NCBI GenBank assembly: GCA_900545615.1
Contig: UQZM01000033.1
Coordinates: 1 to 22,949, forward strand
DNA length: 22,949 nucleotides
Direction: 5' to 3'
DNA from: an uncultured Collinsella sp.
GTDB lineage: Bacteria; Actinomycetota; Coriobacteriia; Coriobacteriales; Coriobacteriaceae
Below, in pieces: positions 9,601 to 15,053 of this stretch. Both the position numbers and the translations under genes were made by a program. The number at the start of each line of letters is the position of its first letter. Positions within the stretch are counted from its first letter, which is position 1. A model generated the notes under the pieces. The model was not told where the DNA came from. It was given only the letters and a program-made list of their open reading frames with translations, and made no database searches.

Positions 9601-12569
9601 AGGACGGCGGGGAGAAGACCATCGCCGGCCTGCCCGTGGGCGCGCGCTACACCGTGACGGAGGACGCCGCCGAGGGCTACACGACTGCTGTTAACGGGGC
9701 TGACGGCTCCAAGGCCGAAGGCGCCGTGACCGAGGACGGCGCGACCGCGGCGTTCACCAACACGTACGGAACGGCCACCGAGGGCAGGGACGTCTCCACC
9801 GCGGGATTCTTCACCAAGACGCTCGAGGGCCGCGACTGGGCGGAGGGCGATAGCTTCCAGTTCGTGCTCACGGGCGAGGACGGCGCTCCCATGCCCGGGG
9901 ACTCTGCCGACGGCTCCAAGACCGTCAGCGTGACGGCCGCCGCCGGCACCAAGGCGGGCGATAGGGTCGCCTTCGACTTCGGCTCCATCCGCTACACGCT
10001 CGACGACATCAAGGACGCCGGGTTCGCCGAGGTCGGCGGCAAGCGCGTGCGCGCCAAGACCTTCACCTACGCGGTGCGCGAGGTCAGGCCCGATGACGGC
10101 TCCGCCATCGCCGGCGTGGCCTACGACGGCCACGTCGCCACGATGACGGTGACCGTGACCGACGACGGCTCCGGCAACCTCACGGCCACGACGCCCGCGA
10201 TCGCGGAGGTGAGCGGCGGCGACTTCGTCAACACCTACACGACCGAGCTCGACTACTCGGCCCGCGCGGGCGTGCGCCTGTCCAAGACGCTCTGTGGCCG
10301 CGCCATGGAGGCGGGGCAGTTCGCCTTCACCGTGACCGCGGACGCCGAGACGGCCGCCAAGCTCGGCCTCAAGACCGACAAGGATGCCTACGCCGTGGCC
10401 GCTGCCGATGACGGAGAGGCCGACCTGGTCGACCTCATCGGCGGTGCTGCGGGCAGCGACGTGAAGTTCACCGATGCCGACGCGGGCAAGACCTACAGCT
10501 TCACCGTCACCGAGACCAAGCTCGGCGGCGAGGGCTACACCAACGACACCGCGCCGCGCACGGTGACCATCGCGCCCGGCTACGACGCCGCGACGGGCAA
10601 GCTCACGGTCACGACCACGGTTGCCAAGGACGGTGTCGAGGTCGCACGCAGCGAGGTCTCCACGGCAGATGACGCCACGGAGACGCCCGCGCCCGTGACG
10701 GTCGCGTTCGAGAACTCCTACGAGGCTACCGGAACGCTCGGCGGCGAGGGCAACGTGGCAATTAATGCCACCAAGACGCTGACGGGCCGCGCCGCGGCGG
10801 CAGGCGAGTTCTCGTTCTCCGTCCGCGATGCCCAGGGCGACGTGGTCGCGACCGCGTCCAACCAGGCCTCCGGCGACGGCGAGGCCGCGGGACTCGCGTT
10901 CTCGCCCATTGCCTACACCACCGACGCTCTCGAGCGGATGGTGGCGGACGGCATCGCCACCAGGGCCGCTGACGGCTCCTGGGCCATTCCCTATACCGTA
11001 TCCGAGGACGATGCGGACCAGCTGTCCGCGGGCGTGACGGCGACCGCCTCGAGCTTCGACATCACGGTCAAGGTGACCGATGACGGCAAGGGCGGGCTGG
11101 ACGTTAGCGTGGTCTACCCCGAGGGCTCCGACAGCACGCTGTCGTTCGTGAACGGCTACGGCACCAACGAGGCGACAGTCGACCTCGCGGGCACCAAGAC
11201 GCTGGCGCTCGGCCAGGCTGAACTCGGCCTCACGCAGGCCGACATAGAGGGCAAGTACACCTTTAAGATCGCACCGCTGAACGGCGCGCCCGCACCGGTC
11301 GACGCCTCCGGCAAGATGGTGACCGAGGCGACCAACGACGCCGCCGGCAACGTCGAGCTGGGCCATGTCACGTTTAAGCAGCCGAGCGACCTCGATGACG
11401 TCGAGATCGACGGCGACGGCCTGCGTACCAAGACGTTCGCCTACCGGGTGGGCGAGTCCGGTTCGGTCGACGGCGTGGTCAATGACGCGGTGGCGTCCAG
11501 GACCTTCACGGTCAAGGTGGTCGAGGACACCAACGCGGGCACGCTCGCCGCGGAGGTCCTGCCCGCCGAGGGCACGCCCGAGGGTAAGGGCGCGTTCGAG
11601 TTCACCAATACCTACGGCGTCGGCCCCGCCCCGAGCACCGTCACCGACCAGATCAAGGTGAACAAGAAGCTCAAGGGCCGCGATCTGGCCGAGGGCGAGT
11701 TCGAGTTCCAGCTGGTCGAGATTGCCGCCGACGGCAGCGAGAACGTCGCGGTGACAGGTAAGAACGCCGCCGACGGCACGGTCGCGCTCGGCTCCATCAC
11801 TTACTCCGCGCCCGGCTCGCACAGCTACGAGCTGCGTGAGGTCACCGGCACGGCGGGCGGCGTGACCTACGACAGGGCGACGCACCGTGTGCGCACGACG
11901 GTCACCGATGCCGGCAACGGCAAACTCACCGTCGAGCACGAGCTTGTGGATGCCGAGGGCAATCCCACGGGCGACGACTCGGTGGCGTTCACCAACGGTT
12001 ACGAGGCCGCGCCCGTCACCCTCAAGCTGGGTGCTGCCAAGGTGCTCAAGGGCGCCGAGCTCAAGGCGGGCCAGTTTAGCTTTGAGCTCAAGAGCCGGGA
12101 CGGAAAGGTGATGTCGACCGCCAAGAACGCCGCGGACGGCAGCGTCACGTTCGACGCGCTGACCTTCAAGCAGGCCGGCACCTACACCTTCACGGTGAGC
12201 GAGGTCGACGACGGCCAGGCGCACGTGACCTACGACAAGGCCGTGCACAAGATCGTCGTCACGGTGAGCGACGAGGCGGCAGACGGCACCAAGACAGGCT
12301 ACCTGTCGGCGAAGGTCTCCTACGAGGACGACGCCAACCTGCCGCCGGTCTTCACCAACAGCTACGCCGAGGATCCCGGCACCCCTGGTACCCCTGAGAA
12401 TCCCGGCACGCCGGGCGGCGGTTCCGATAGCGGTTCCGGCGGCGGCTCCAAGGGCGGCATGCCCGACACCGGCGACCGCAGCCTGCCGGTCGAGGCGCTC
12501 GGCGTCATTGCCGGCATCGGCGCGCTGGCCGTCGCGGGCGGCGCGACCCTGTACCGCAAGCGCCGCTAG
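630..12569 (+). CDS. Giant LPXTG-type surface adhesin with fibro-slime head and FctA/SpaA isopeptide repeats
   Basis: A cell-wall-anchored stalk-like adhesin of about 3979 residues. ATG 630 is chosen over an in-frame TTG at 615 because GGGGAGGG sits 6 bases before it. Visible order: signal peptide, residues 1-47, cut after SASA; fibro-slime/PA14-like head, about 48-405, with FSGDDDVWVYIDG near 300 and HTLSFFYLERG near 380; SpaA-like domains near 406-495 and 703-820; a DUF5979-like domain near 965-1129; eight FctA-type repeats, 1130-2414; two DUF11-type repeats, 2415-2670; a second DUF5979-like domain, 2671-2801; FctA repeat 9; a third DUF5979-like domain, 2937-3051; FctA repeats 10-15 to about 3917; a Pro/Gly/Ser linker; MPDTG at 3944-3948; a hydrophobic segment; and the tail RKRR. 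Most FctA repeats show a KxLxGR-like first strand, an E near the third quarter and a closing FxNxY, as expected for Lys-Asn isopeptide bonds. No sortase is in the window. Codon use turns markedly GC-rich after about 9438. Confidence 0.93.
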   Translation: MNRLCARVREILEPFGEKTNTAKRALRVLAVPLAACALMFGATSASADQTVPYSNHTVQTVNPTGTTVNLFDYWVVNGDNDSSKNTNNDNKNDNTGINKDRQLKFNGGAGTGINKWTGKIGTAGYGRLQFVKDQLVKGYPEIKAGTYASQGQGVNYTDESLAYLFNNDSQANGKQDGKAVYSNVKGLFQLKDGYYVYDSYGSNGSNGNYAVYNFTTNSFDVYDKAGVYKGDASKETNLGQFFPFDSASKVFDENGNNLSPKKIVDGSTDLNHHFGMSMTTEFVQPNGGKTTKGEDMVFEFSGDDDVWVYIDGVLVGDLGGIHEKATLKINFATGEVKVGHVDGANGTKKEIENTTIKAKFDAAGADTKNFRDNTFRDSTKHTLSFFYLERGAGASNMSLKFNLTTLPSSEVEKVNQNGEAVQGAEFALYRSDANWNTQGEAIALGTTDDKGQLVLLKPGGSVLSFDEEHNTNHCDYFVLKEEKLPEGYRSSLTSSTTATPGELHLQYKQAAASGSGGVVVAPETTVTMADGATQWTGSRMWLNGGYLAAKETISLDKEKKDNKGNAISSGATFAVVLKLTGASEDHKSENAWTPVTGNPLDGYKLCSKHGIEGAVEAAKSADTSVFAVNTKGDYEVTVRSLPGDIEKYAAMMEDKTKSEYTVAVYHTTASSLAEATTENTSMVEYQATNRQFSTVIHLTNVQNRLFVQKVDDLGKPVNGATFELYKAEDVTGNSPKTYAIKSGAEPYDTVQANGMTYPYDIEGAACFPLDSTKHKPLIKGTYYLRESLSPDGYESNTTITKVIVDDSGVYVDAGEENDGVRSMSGPGSLIASLAQFGSPDSIDNTLTHIKGKLQSATGMDANGKLTWGQTSTAKGVTPTLADGLMHMRYDKTMQGTKTVLRYVEDKGVRDGQLATIYADTGINRMALYQDDDANGTDLGTLQLNHLFTTATAVQYTDRRVARLQVTKTVTADNGLTAPTKDASNNDLTFTFKFTLPESQKGYEARVFDANGNAVGNSFKLRNGDTHSIKAGETIRVYGLKKGASYSVSELTTKREASNGDVLASIVNTVTGSAEESVLPAGFSLVSRKVGGKEQSGTGNTIEGKIAALVDGEIPASNKLEFTNNYSASSVTLDAQNRLGAKKVLEGRDWADGDSFTVRLTPVGGAPMPDGAKSAAATVELTKNTQTATFGDITYTKPGTYAYTILEDIPGSNAKADGISYSAAVYTATVKVDDNRAGALVVTSVKVVKVRDDAGEPAAAEVADKVATFTNRYDTHEHSIIIHAQKNLTDNAGTFPLAQNAFSFTLEGMGGYADDNAAFDPKTVAPSIKAPMPQGAEGNIATVGNNADGTVTWPAISYTATADAGRAYVYKFTEENPGSVTGMTYDGSVYYAVVRNDKKGAGIQTSVEYYKAAENNSVKQLDENVTPSFTNIYSVDPTSVTLQGQKTVSGRDWNQGESYAFNLAAATDDAGATGLGKTTKQAVTDGAIAIGTNQAVASTPESGRVASFSFGTEAAPTVTFNRAGTFSFNITENVALGAPASMSMDRHTARATVVVTDLDERGNHTGKLHVSSVTYANTGASDADKGIIDKAAFTNAYHASGTFGGVTVSKTLEGRASTAGQFTFAVTGLWYNGVQTLVNGAETNLSNKAAEAGVSGAVVGTNGKEKLFARKLTEQDLGHTFAYRIHENQPVAAGYTYDTGYTGDAIVLVKVLASENNPAKLYTVTTVLKGAGVTELLGDTGDASALTDEKIAELDQNPNTYVQQYDASEAGATTPTVSFVNRYEASLDYGAAGGLQIEKTLTYPEGATVFGSPKSTFRYIVKPVDETSAKKVGLSTDGKVFETANVEANDPKTVSLIPEGGLKFNQNDAGKTFTYTVSEIDDKATGYTYDSTVHTVKAVVADNGDGTLKVTTSVSKPGDGGDELEGQWIYPSDATSTGVATVKFKNTYTVTEAATYTPSVTKVVAGRDAEGKFTFTMTAADDATKAAIDGGLITGSPMSAGNGYAEKKQTEEGLKDGEHDKVDFSKLTFNAPGTYKFDIHELIPNSGPGEWKYDQHTYTLTVTVTDEGGKLVARADGTTGSEGFIFTNRYRTSTSYELQGGLEIVKTLIGKDLHAGMFGFTVTGEDAASTEKLKALLRADEGKLTVTNDEPQADGTSHTGILGGLTFATSDVDKTFTYKVVENSGKQGGYTYDSSYWTVEIAVNNRGDGSLYTETTVKHYDSNGVEAAGDVKTYSSENGTAKAKVSFTNSYAASGTFEGLTAQKVMDSGDKIKADQYTFDLYAEKTDGTLQWRDEGTTQASDNGIATVDFGKLYFKLGDATSETHEQTIDLTRAVNDGIAIKRHNADHTTTYSFNLVAKERLVDLPEGVRPVDTSATCRVLLEVTDNNDGTLTSKVTYRDGTENGKIVFHNTRDKVKTIGTVAEPSVDIDGQLLSVGDSYVYTINWVNTKADASVTVTDELPTGVVFEAFEGKNADKGTASGQSLTWNLGVQPAGSYGSVRVRVKISEDAVKGAQGAVGTVNNAATITVGNKSYTGTTTNYVPKKTESDAQDSKGSGVKLGDELTYTIGYKNTENKPAKVMVSDAVPTGTEFVEFTGDHKDAGSKDNDGSLTWTLKDVPAGKEGTVQFKVRVTEDAFKSGGASGNISNQASVTVGNNPAVKTNTTTDEVSDGRLTLSKTVTAAEGITAPNKAFTFKVLLYQADGTTPLAGTFAYAGRPSGTNGTYVSGQIKSGDTIALKAGGSVTVTLPIGAHYEVQELDSKGELMTSEDGFAVVDKANSQKGTVGQATQVGFTNVYSVESTKVENAFKVQKKISGRNWMTSDAFTMTLTAQGEAPMPKGVKDGVSTIELHKDAQVGNFGTIEYTKPGTYTYVITEQPGDEAALTFSKATYRAAVTVTDNDAGKLSAKTKIAQLTDDAGDAAERTVEAAVFTNTAKTGSLTVKKTVVGGDSQREFGFTVALADGDGEPVSGTFGKGEHAVTFTDGKATFTLKDGGEKTIAGLPVGARYTVTEDAAEGYTTAVNGADGSKAEGAVTEDGATAAFTNTYGTATEGRDVSTAGFFTKTLEGRDWAEGDSFQFVLTGEDGAPMPGDSADGSKTVSVTAAAGTKAGDRVAFDFGSIRYTLDDIKDAGFAEVGGKRVRAKTFTYAVREVRPDDGSAIAGVAYDGHVATMTVTVTDDGSGNLTATTPAIAEVSGGDFVNTYTTELDYSARAGVRLSKTLCGRAMEAGQFAFTVTADAETAAKLGLKTDKDAYAVAAADDGEADLVDLIGGAAGSDVKFTDADAGKTYSFTVTETKLGGEGYTNDTAPRTVTIAPGYDAATGKLTVTTTVAKDGVEVARSEVSTADDATETPAPVTVAFENSYEATGTLGGEGNVAINATKTLTGRAAAAGEFSFSVRDAQGDVVATASNQASGDGEAAGLAFSPIAYTTDALERMVADGIATRAADGSWAIPYTVSEDDADQLSAGVTATASSFDITVKVTDDGKGGLDVSVVYPEGSDSTLSFVNGYGTNEATVDLAGTKTLALGQAELGLTQADIEGKYTFKIAPLNGAPAPVDASGKMVTEATNDAAGNVELGHVTFKQPSDLDDVEIDGDGLRTKTFAYRVGESGSVDGVVNDAVASRTFTVKVVEDTNAGTLAAEVLPAEGTPEGKGAFEFTNTYGVGPAPSTVTDQIKVNKKLKGRDLAEGEFEFQLVEIAADGSENVAVTGKNAADGTVALGSITYSAPGSHSYELREVTGTAGGVTYDRATHRVRTTVTDAGNGKLTVEHELVDAEGNPTGDDSVAFTNGYEAAPVTLKLGAAKVLKGAELKAGQFSFELKSRDGKVMSTAKNAADGSVTFDALTFKQAGTYTFTVSEVDDGQAHVTYDKAVHKIVVTVSDEAADGTKTGYLSAKVSYEDDANLPPVFTNSYAEDPGTPGTPENPGTPGGGSDSGSGGGSKGGMPDTGDRSLPVEALGVIAGIGALAVAGGATLYRKRR

Positions 12570-12580
12570 CGGTATGCACG

Positions 12581-12615
12581 AGTGGGGCGGATCCATCCGA
12601 TGGGTTCGCCCCACT
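12581..12615 (+). terminator. Hairpin after the adhesin gene, without a U tract
   Basis: AGTGGGGCG (12581-12589) pairs perfectly with CGCCCCACT (12607-12615). Pairing continues inward with wobble and Watson-Crick pairs (12590-12595 with 12601-12606), leaving a five-base loop. It starts 12 bases after the adhesin stop. No run of T follows, so it may end transcription inefficiently or mainly protect the mRNA 3' end. Its last base is the first base of the -35 element of the SRP RNA promoter. Confidence 0.5.
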
Positions 12616-12643
12616 TGCCGTGGCGGGCGGGAGCAGGTAAGAT
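12615..12643 (+). promoter_or_regulatory. Probable promoter of the SRP RNA
   Basis: TTGCCG (12615-12620) and TAAGAT (12638-12643) are separated by exactly 17 bases. Each matches four of six consensus positions of a vegetative sigma-70 promoter. Transcription would begin near 12650, just at the 5' side of the SRP RNA helix. Confidence 0.6.
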
Positions 12644-12649
12644 ATACCG

Positions 12650-12768
12650 AGCGCCTAGCGCGTTCGATGGGTTCGGATGACGACATGTTCCGAATCTGGT
12701 CAGGTCCGGAAGGAAGCAGCCATAAGGAGCCTCTGTCGGGCATCCGAATCCATCGAGCGCACGGGCGC
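12650..12768 (+). ncRNA. ffs: Small (4.5S-type) signal recognition particle RNA
   Basis: RNA component of the signal recognition particle, which binds Ffh and targets nascent membrane and secreted proteins to the translocon. The diagnostic apical region GGTCAGGTCCGGAAGGAAGC begins at 12698, with the GGAA tetraloop at 12708-12711. The helix is closed by a 16-bp stem, 12664-12679 with 12741-12756, containing one G-U wobble. The molecule is the short bacterial form without an Alu domain. The ends are estimated from the promoter and terminator, so they are uncertain by several bases. Confidence 0.93.
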
Positions 12769-12773
12769 TTTTT
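12756..12773 (+). terminator. Rho-independent terminator of the SRP RNA
   Basis: AGCGC (12756-12760) and GCGCT (12765-12769) form a short stem around the loop ACGG. The run of five T is at 12769-12773. The 5' arm overlaps the 3' side of the SRP RNA helix. Confidence 0.65.
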
Positions 12774-12785
12774 GGTGCCGCGATT

Positions 12786-12882
12786 TGGCCCGGCCGGCGG
12801 CGAGATATTTGGTGTCTCGCTGGTCCTCGGCTGCGCCTGCGGGATCGCTCGACTACCAAATATCTCGCCGCCGGCCGGGCCA
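12786..12882. repeat. 28-bp perfect inverted repeat with 41-base loop
   Basis: Positions 12786-12813 and 12855-12882 are exact reverse complements over 28 bases. The arm contains GGCGGCGAGATATTTGGT. The 41-base loop is GC-rich and only weakly self-complementary. There is no U tract, and the arms are longer than a normal terminator stem. It could be a dispersed palindromic element or a non-autonomous transposon remnant. Confidence 0.85.
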
Positions 12883-12921
12883 CTTCGTCCAAAAATCACC
12901 CGTAAAGGCGCATTTATCTGA

Positions 12922-13033
12922 AGAATTGAATCCCGTGTTTTGTGCTGCTTGTTGGCGTTGCCTGGGCATCGGTGGCTATGTGCTTCAAGAGACGGCGGCG
13001 TTGCCATTTGTTTTTACAAGTAAAGAGGTCCGT
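12922..13033. repeat. Direct repeat, left copy (partner at 15285-15400)
   Basis: The first 76 bases align without gaps to 15285-15360 with about five mismatches. Weaker similarity then continues through the segment containing TAAAGAGG and CCGTTT. The left copy loses similarity just where the right copy begins the 3' half of its terminator. The rest of the stretch from 13034 to 13162 holds no feature I can recognise. Confidence 0.8.
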
Positions 13034-13162
13034 TTGCGAACGAGCTTCGACTACTGAAGATGCGATGTTCGCACTAACGACATAGCGTAATTACGGCATT
13101 GTTGGTTTACGCACAAATTGAAGAAATCTAAAAGATGCGTCGATTTCACTTCGCCCGCAGCG

Positions 13163-14440
13163 TTACGGTGCGAGAACGTCCAATGGAACAACTTGGACGC
13201 CGCGGTCGGTAACATAGGCTTGTGAACCAAATCCAATAATCGCTACTTTAGAAACCGGCGGGGTGTTTCCGGCAGCAACCATCCGCTCTTCGACGGCAAC
13301 AAGATTGTCAGATGCCTCTTCGATTTGAGCGGAACTGAGCTTGACCTCAACGGGAATCCACATCCCACCTGGAGCCGCTATGACAGCGTCGACCTCAAGA
13401 TCGCGGGAATCGTGATAGTGATAAAGGCCCATTCCGTTTGCCCTCGCATAGACCCATAGATCATGGAGCGCCAACGATTCGAAAAGCAGCCCAAGTGTCT
13501 TGAAGTCTGACAACAACGTCTCCACAGTCGCCCCGAGCGCAGCCGCTGCAAGCGACGGGTCGGCAAGATGATGCTTACGCGCCTCCCTCAGATGCACCGG
13601 AGATCTCATCGCGGGATTCCATGCGGGGATATCGCAGACGAAACTCAATCTGCTAAGAAGGGATATGTATGATGCCGCTGTTTGTCTCGATACGTCGCCA
13701 CCCAAATCGGCCACAAGCGTCTTGAGCGTCGCAAGAGTGGATTCGTTGCGCGCCAACGACGCGATGACGGCTTTCACTTTCTCAGGATCTCGTCGAGAGC
13801 CATCGACGCGGGGGATGTCTTCCTCAGCGACTATCTCGATATATCGTTTTGCCGTCGCGGACGCAATTCGCGCGTCACGCCCAATCGACGCCGGCCATCC
13901 ACCGCAAACGATGCGCTCGGCGATCTCGGCAGAACCCATCGATCCGAAGGCGCCCCTGAACTTTTCGCCAGAAATGATGCCCGACAGCTTAACCGCACCG
14001 CTAGATTTCCCAAGTTCGAAAAGCGTCATGGTGTCCATGCGCAATTTAGCGAACCTTCCAGCGCCACTGTGCATCGGCCGCTCATTGTCTCGCGGTGTCG
14101 CCGACCCCGTAAATATGAACTGGCCAGGCTCGCCGCCGCGGTTGTCACACTCAAACCGCGCCGCGTCCCAAAGTTTCGGAACCTCCTGCCATTCGTCGAT
14201 CAGCCGCGGCACCTCGCCAGAAACGGCAAGCGCCGGGTCCGTCTCGGCACGGAAGCGATTCTCGAAGTTGCGCGACGGGTCCATGAGGAGGAGCCTGGAC
14301 GCCGCACGGGTCCCGGCCGTGGTTGTCTTCCCGCACCATTTAGGTCCTTCGATGAGAACGGCACCGAATATCCCAAGCATCTGGTCGAGCTCATTTTCGA
14401 TAATTCTAGCGTAGTACTTTTTTGGCATAGTTTTCACCAT
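13163..14440 (-). CDS. DUF4143-type AAA ATPase with PD-(D/E)xK-like C-terminus (copy 1)
   Basis: A 425-residue P-loop ATPase of the AAA_14 plus DUF4143 family. Walker A is GPKWCGKTT (residues 32-40), Walker B LIDEWQ (80-85) and the sensor-like FTGSATP (110-116). The C-terminal part has a nuclease-like core, EVDAVI (D351) followed by VEVK (E365, K367), resembling the PD-(D/E)xK fold. The biological role of this family is not established; DNA-related ATPase/nuclease activity is inferred from motifs only. An alternative start is the ATG at 14428; neither has a strong ribosome-binding site. It is clearly paralogous to the gene at 20385-21650 and the two end similarly (VLAP and TLAP). Upstream lie a four-unit 23-bp array and the remains of an XRE regulator. 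The gene stands alone on its strand inside a region bracketed by direct repeats. Confidence 0.9.
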   Translation of the reverse strand: MVKTMPKKYYARIIENELDQMLGIFGAVLIEGPKWCGKTTTAGTRAASRLLLMDPSRNFENRFRAETDPALAVSGEVPRLIDEWQEVPKLWDAARFECDNRGGEPGQFIFTGSATPRDNERPMHSGAGRFAKLRMDTMTLFELGKSSGAVKLSGIISGEKFRGAFGSMGSAEIAERIVCGGWPASIGRDARIASATAKRYIEIVAEEDIPRVDGSRRDPEKVKAVIASLARNESTLATLKTLVADLGGDVSRQTAASYISLLSRLSFVCDIPAWNPAMRSPVHLREARKHHLADPSLAAAALGATVETLLSDFKTLGLLFESLALHDLWVYARANGMGLYHYHDSRDLEVDAVIAAPGGMWIPVEVKLSSAQIEEASDNLVAVEERMVAAGNTPPVSKVAIIGFGSQAYVTDRGVQVVPLDVLAP

Positions 14441-14455
14441 TGCTTACCAGCGCGT

Positions 14456-14547
14456 TTAACCAAATATACAGTTTTCATTTAACCAGATTTCAATTATTTG
14501 ATTAACCAGATTTGCATATTTCGGTTAACGAGACAGATTAAACATGA
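14456..14547. repeat. Array A: four tandem 23-bp units upstream of ATPase copy 1
   Basis: TTAACC or TTAACG begins at 14456, 14479, 14502 and 14525, giving an exact 23-base period four times. The conserved core on the + strand is TTAACCAGATTT, read toward the gene as AAATCTGGTTAA. The other half of each unit is AT-rich and variable. A weaker match (TTCACCAT) sits one period earlier at 14433. The array begins 15 bases before the ATPase ATG and overlaps its likely promoter. The layout resembles operator or iteron sites on the same face of the helix. Confidence 0.85.
14463..14493 (-). promoter_or_regulatory. Probable promoter of ATPase copy 1
   Basis: On the minus strand TTGAAA (14488-14493) is followed after 17 bases by TGTATA, or after 19 bases by the better -10 match TATATT (14463-14468). 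Both elements lie inside units A1 and A2 of the 23-bp array, so any protein bound to the array would control this promoter. Confidence 0.45.
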
Positions 14548-14572
14548 ACGAGCCAAGTCAGATGAGAATCAT

Positions 14573-14710
14573 CTACTCGACACCGCGCATGAGCTCCGAA
14601 ATGGTGATGTGAAAGCCGTCGGTAATCTTCTTGAGATTTGAAAGGCTGACATTGCGCTGCCCGACCTCAATGCTCGCGTAGTAGGAGCGATCCATCTCAA
14701 TCAAATTAGC
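14573..14710 (-). pseudogene. C-terminal fragment of an XRE-family HTH regulator
   Basis: The minus strand encodes 45 residues, including MDRSYYASIEVGQRNVSLSN and ending in SELMRGVE before TAG at 14573-14575. This is the recognition helix and following helices of a Cro/C1-type (XRE) DNA-binding domain. The first helices, about 25 residues, and any start codon are missing: upstream of about 14710 the frame continues into unrelated, GC-rich sequence. It points toward ATPase copy 1 and stops about 130 bases before it, so it may once have been its regulator. It is too short for a complete gene. Confidence 0.65.
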
Positions 14711-14736
14711 GGACGGAGTGCCCGGGCTCGTTGCGC

Positions 14737-14991
14737 CTAGGGCGCGGCGGGGTCGGCGACGTCGGAGGTGTCGATCTCGCCAAGAATGGCGAGCCGGCTG
14801 ATGAACGGGATGCCCTCGGGTTCGTCCACCTCGACGCCGCCGAGCACGATGGTGTTGTCACGCATGTCGATTTGGGTCGTGAACACGGCCTGATCGCGGC
14901 CCGAGGCGATAAAGCCGATGCCCGCGAGAACGATGCCCGCGGCAATAAGCCCGCCCGCCACGGCGAGGTAAATCTTCTTCGCGCTGGTCAT
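14737..14991 (-). CDS. Small membrane-anchored protein, possibly truncated
   Basis: An 84-residue protein starting at ATG 14991, with AAAGGAG 8 bases upstream; an in-frame GTG at 14998-15000 is too close to that site. Residues about 4-28 form an N-terminal membrane segment (KKIYLAVAGGLIAAGIVLAG within it). A short extracytoplasmic part follows, containing TTQIDMRDNTIVLGGVEVDE and ending in DPAAP. It resembles the N-terminus of DUF4097-type putative adhesins, but that is a weak memory-based link. If correct, the gene is truncated, since those proteins are longer. Directly upstream on the same strand, the frame ending at 14997 (LLPRISRRRKE) may be the tail of a lost neighbouring gene. Confidence 0.55.
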   Translation of the reverse strand: MTSAKKIYLAVAGGLIAAGIVLAGIGFIASGRDQAVFTTQIDMRDNTIVLGGVEVDEPEGIPFISRLAILGEIDTSDVADPAAP

Positions 14992-15053
14992 GGTACTCAC
15001 TCCTTTCTACGCCGCGAGATACGCGGCAGCAGCCCGGAGAGCGTCGCCCCCGC

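Noticed and set aside
7011..13007. A 1998-codon open frame on the minus strand opposite the adhesin gene
   Set aside because: It is a shadow of the GC-rich, repetitive + strand gene: the protein has no recognisable domain, is rich in Arg/Gly/Val/His, runs over the SRP RNA and inverted repeat, and lacks a ribosome-binding site.
14456..14547. CRISPR array
   Set aside because: Units are directly adjacent with a total period of 23 bases and four copies; there are no spacers of 30 bases or more and no cas genes.
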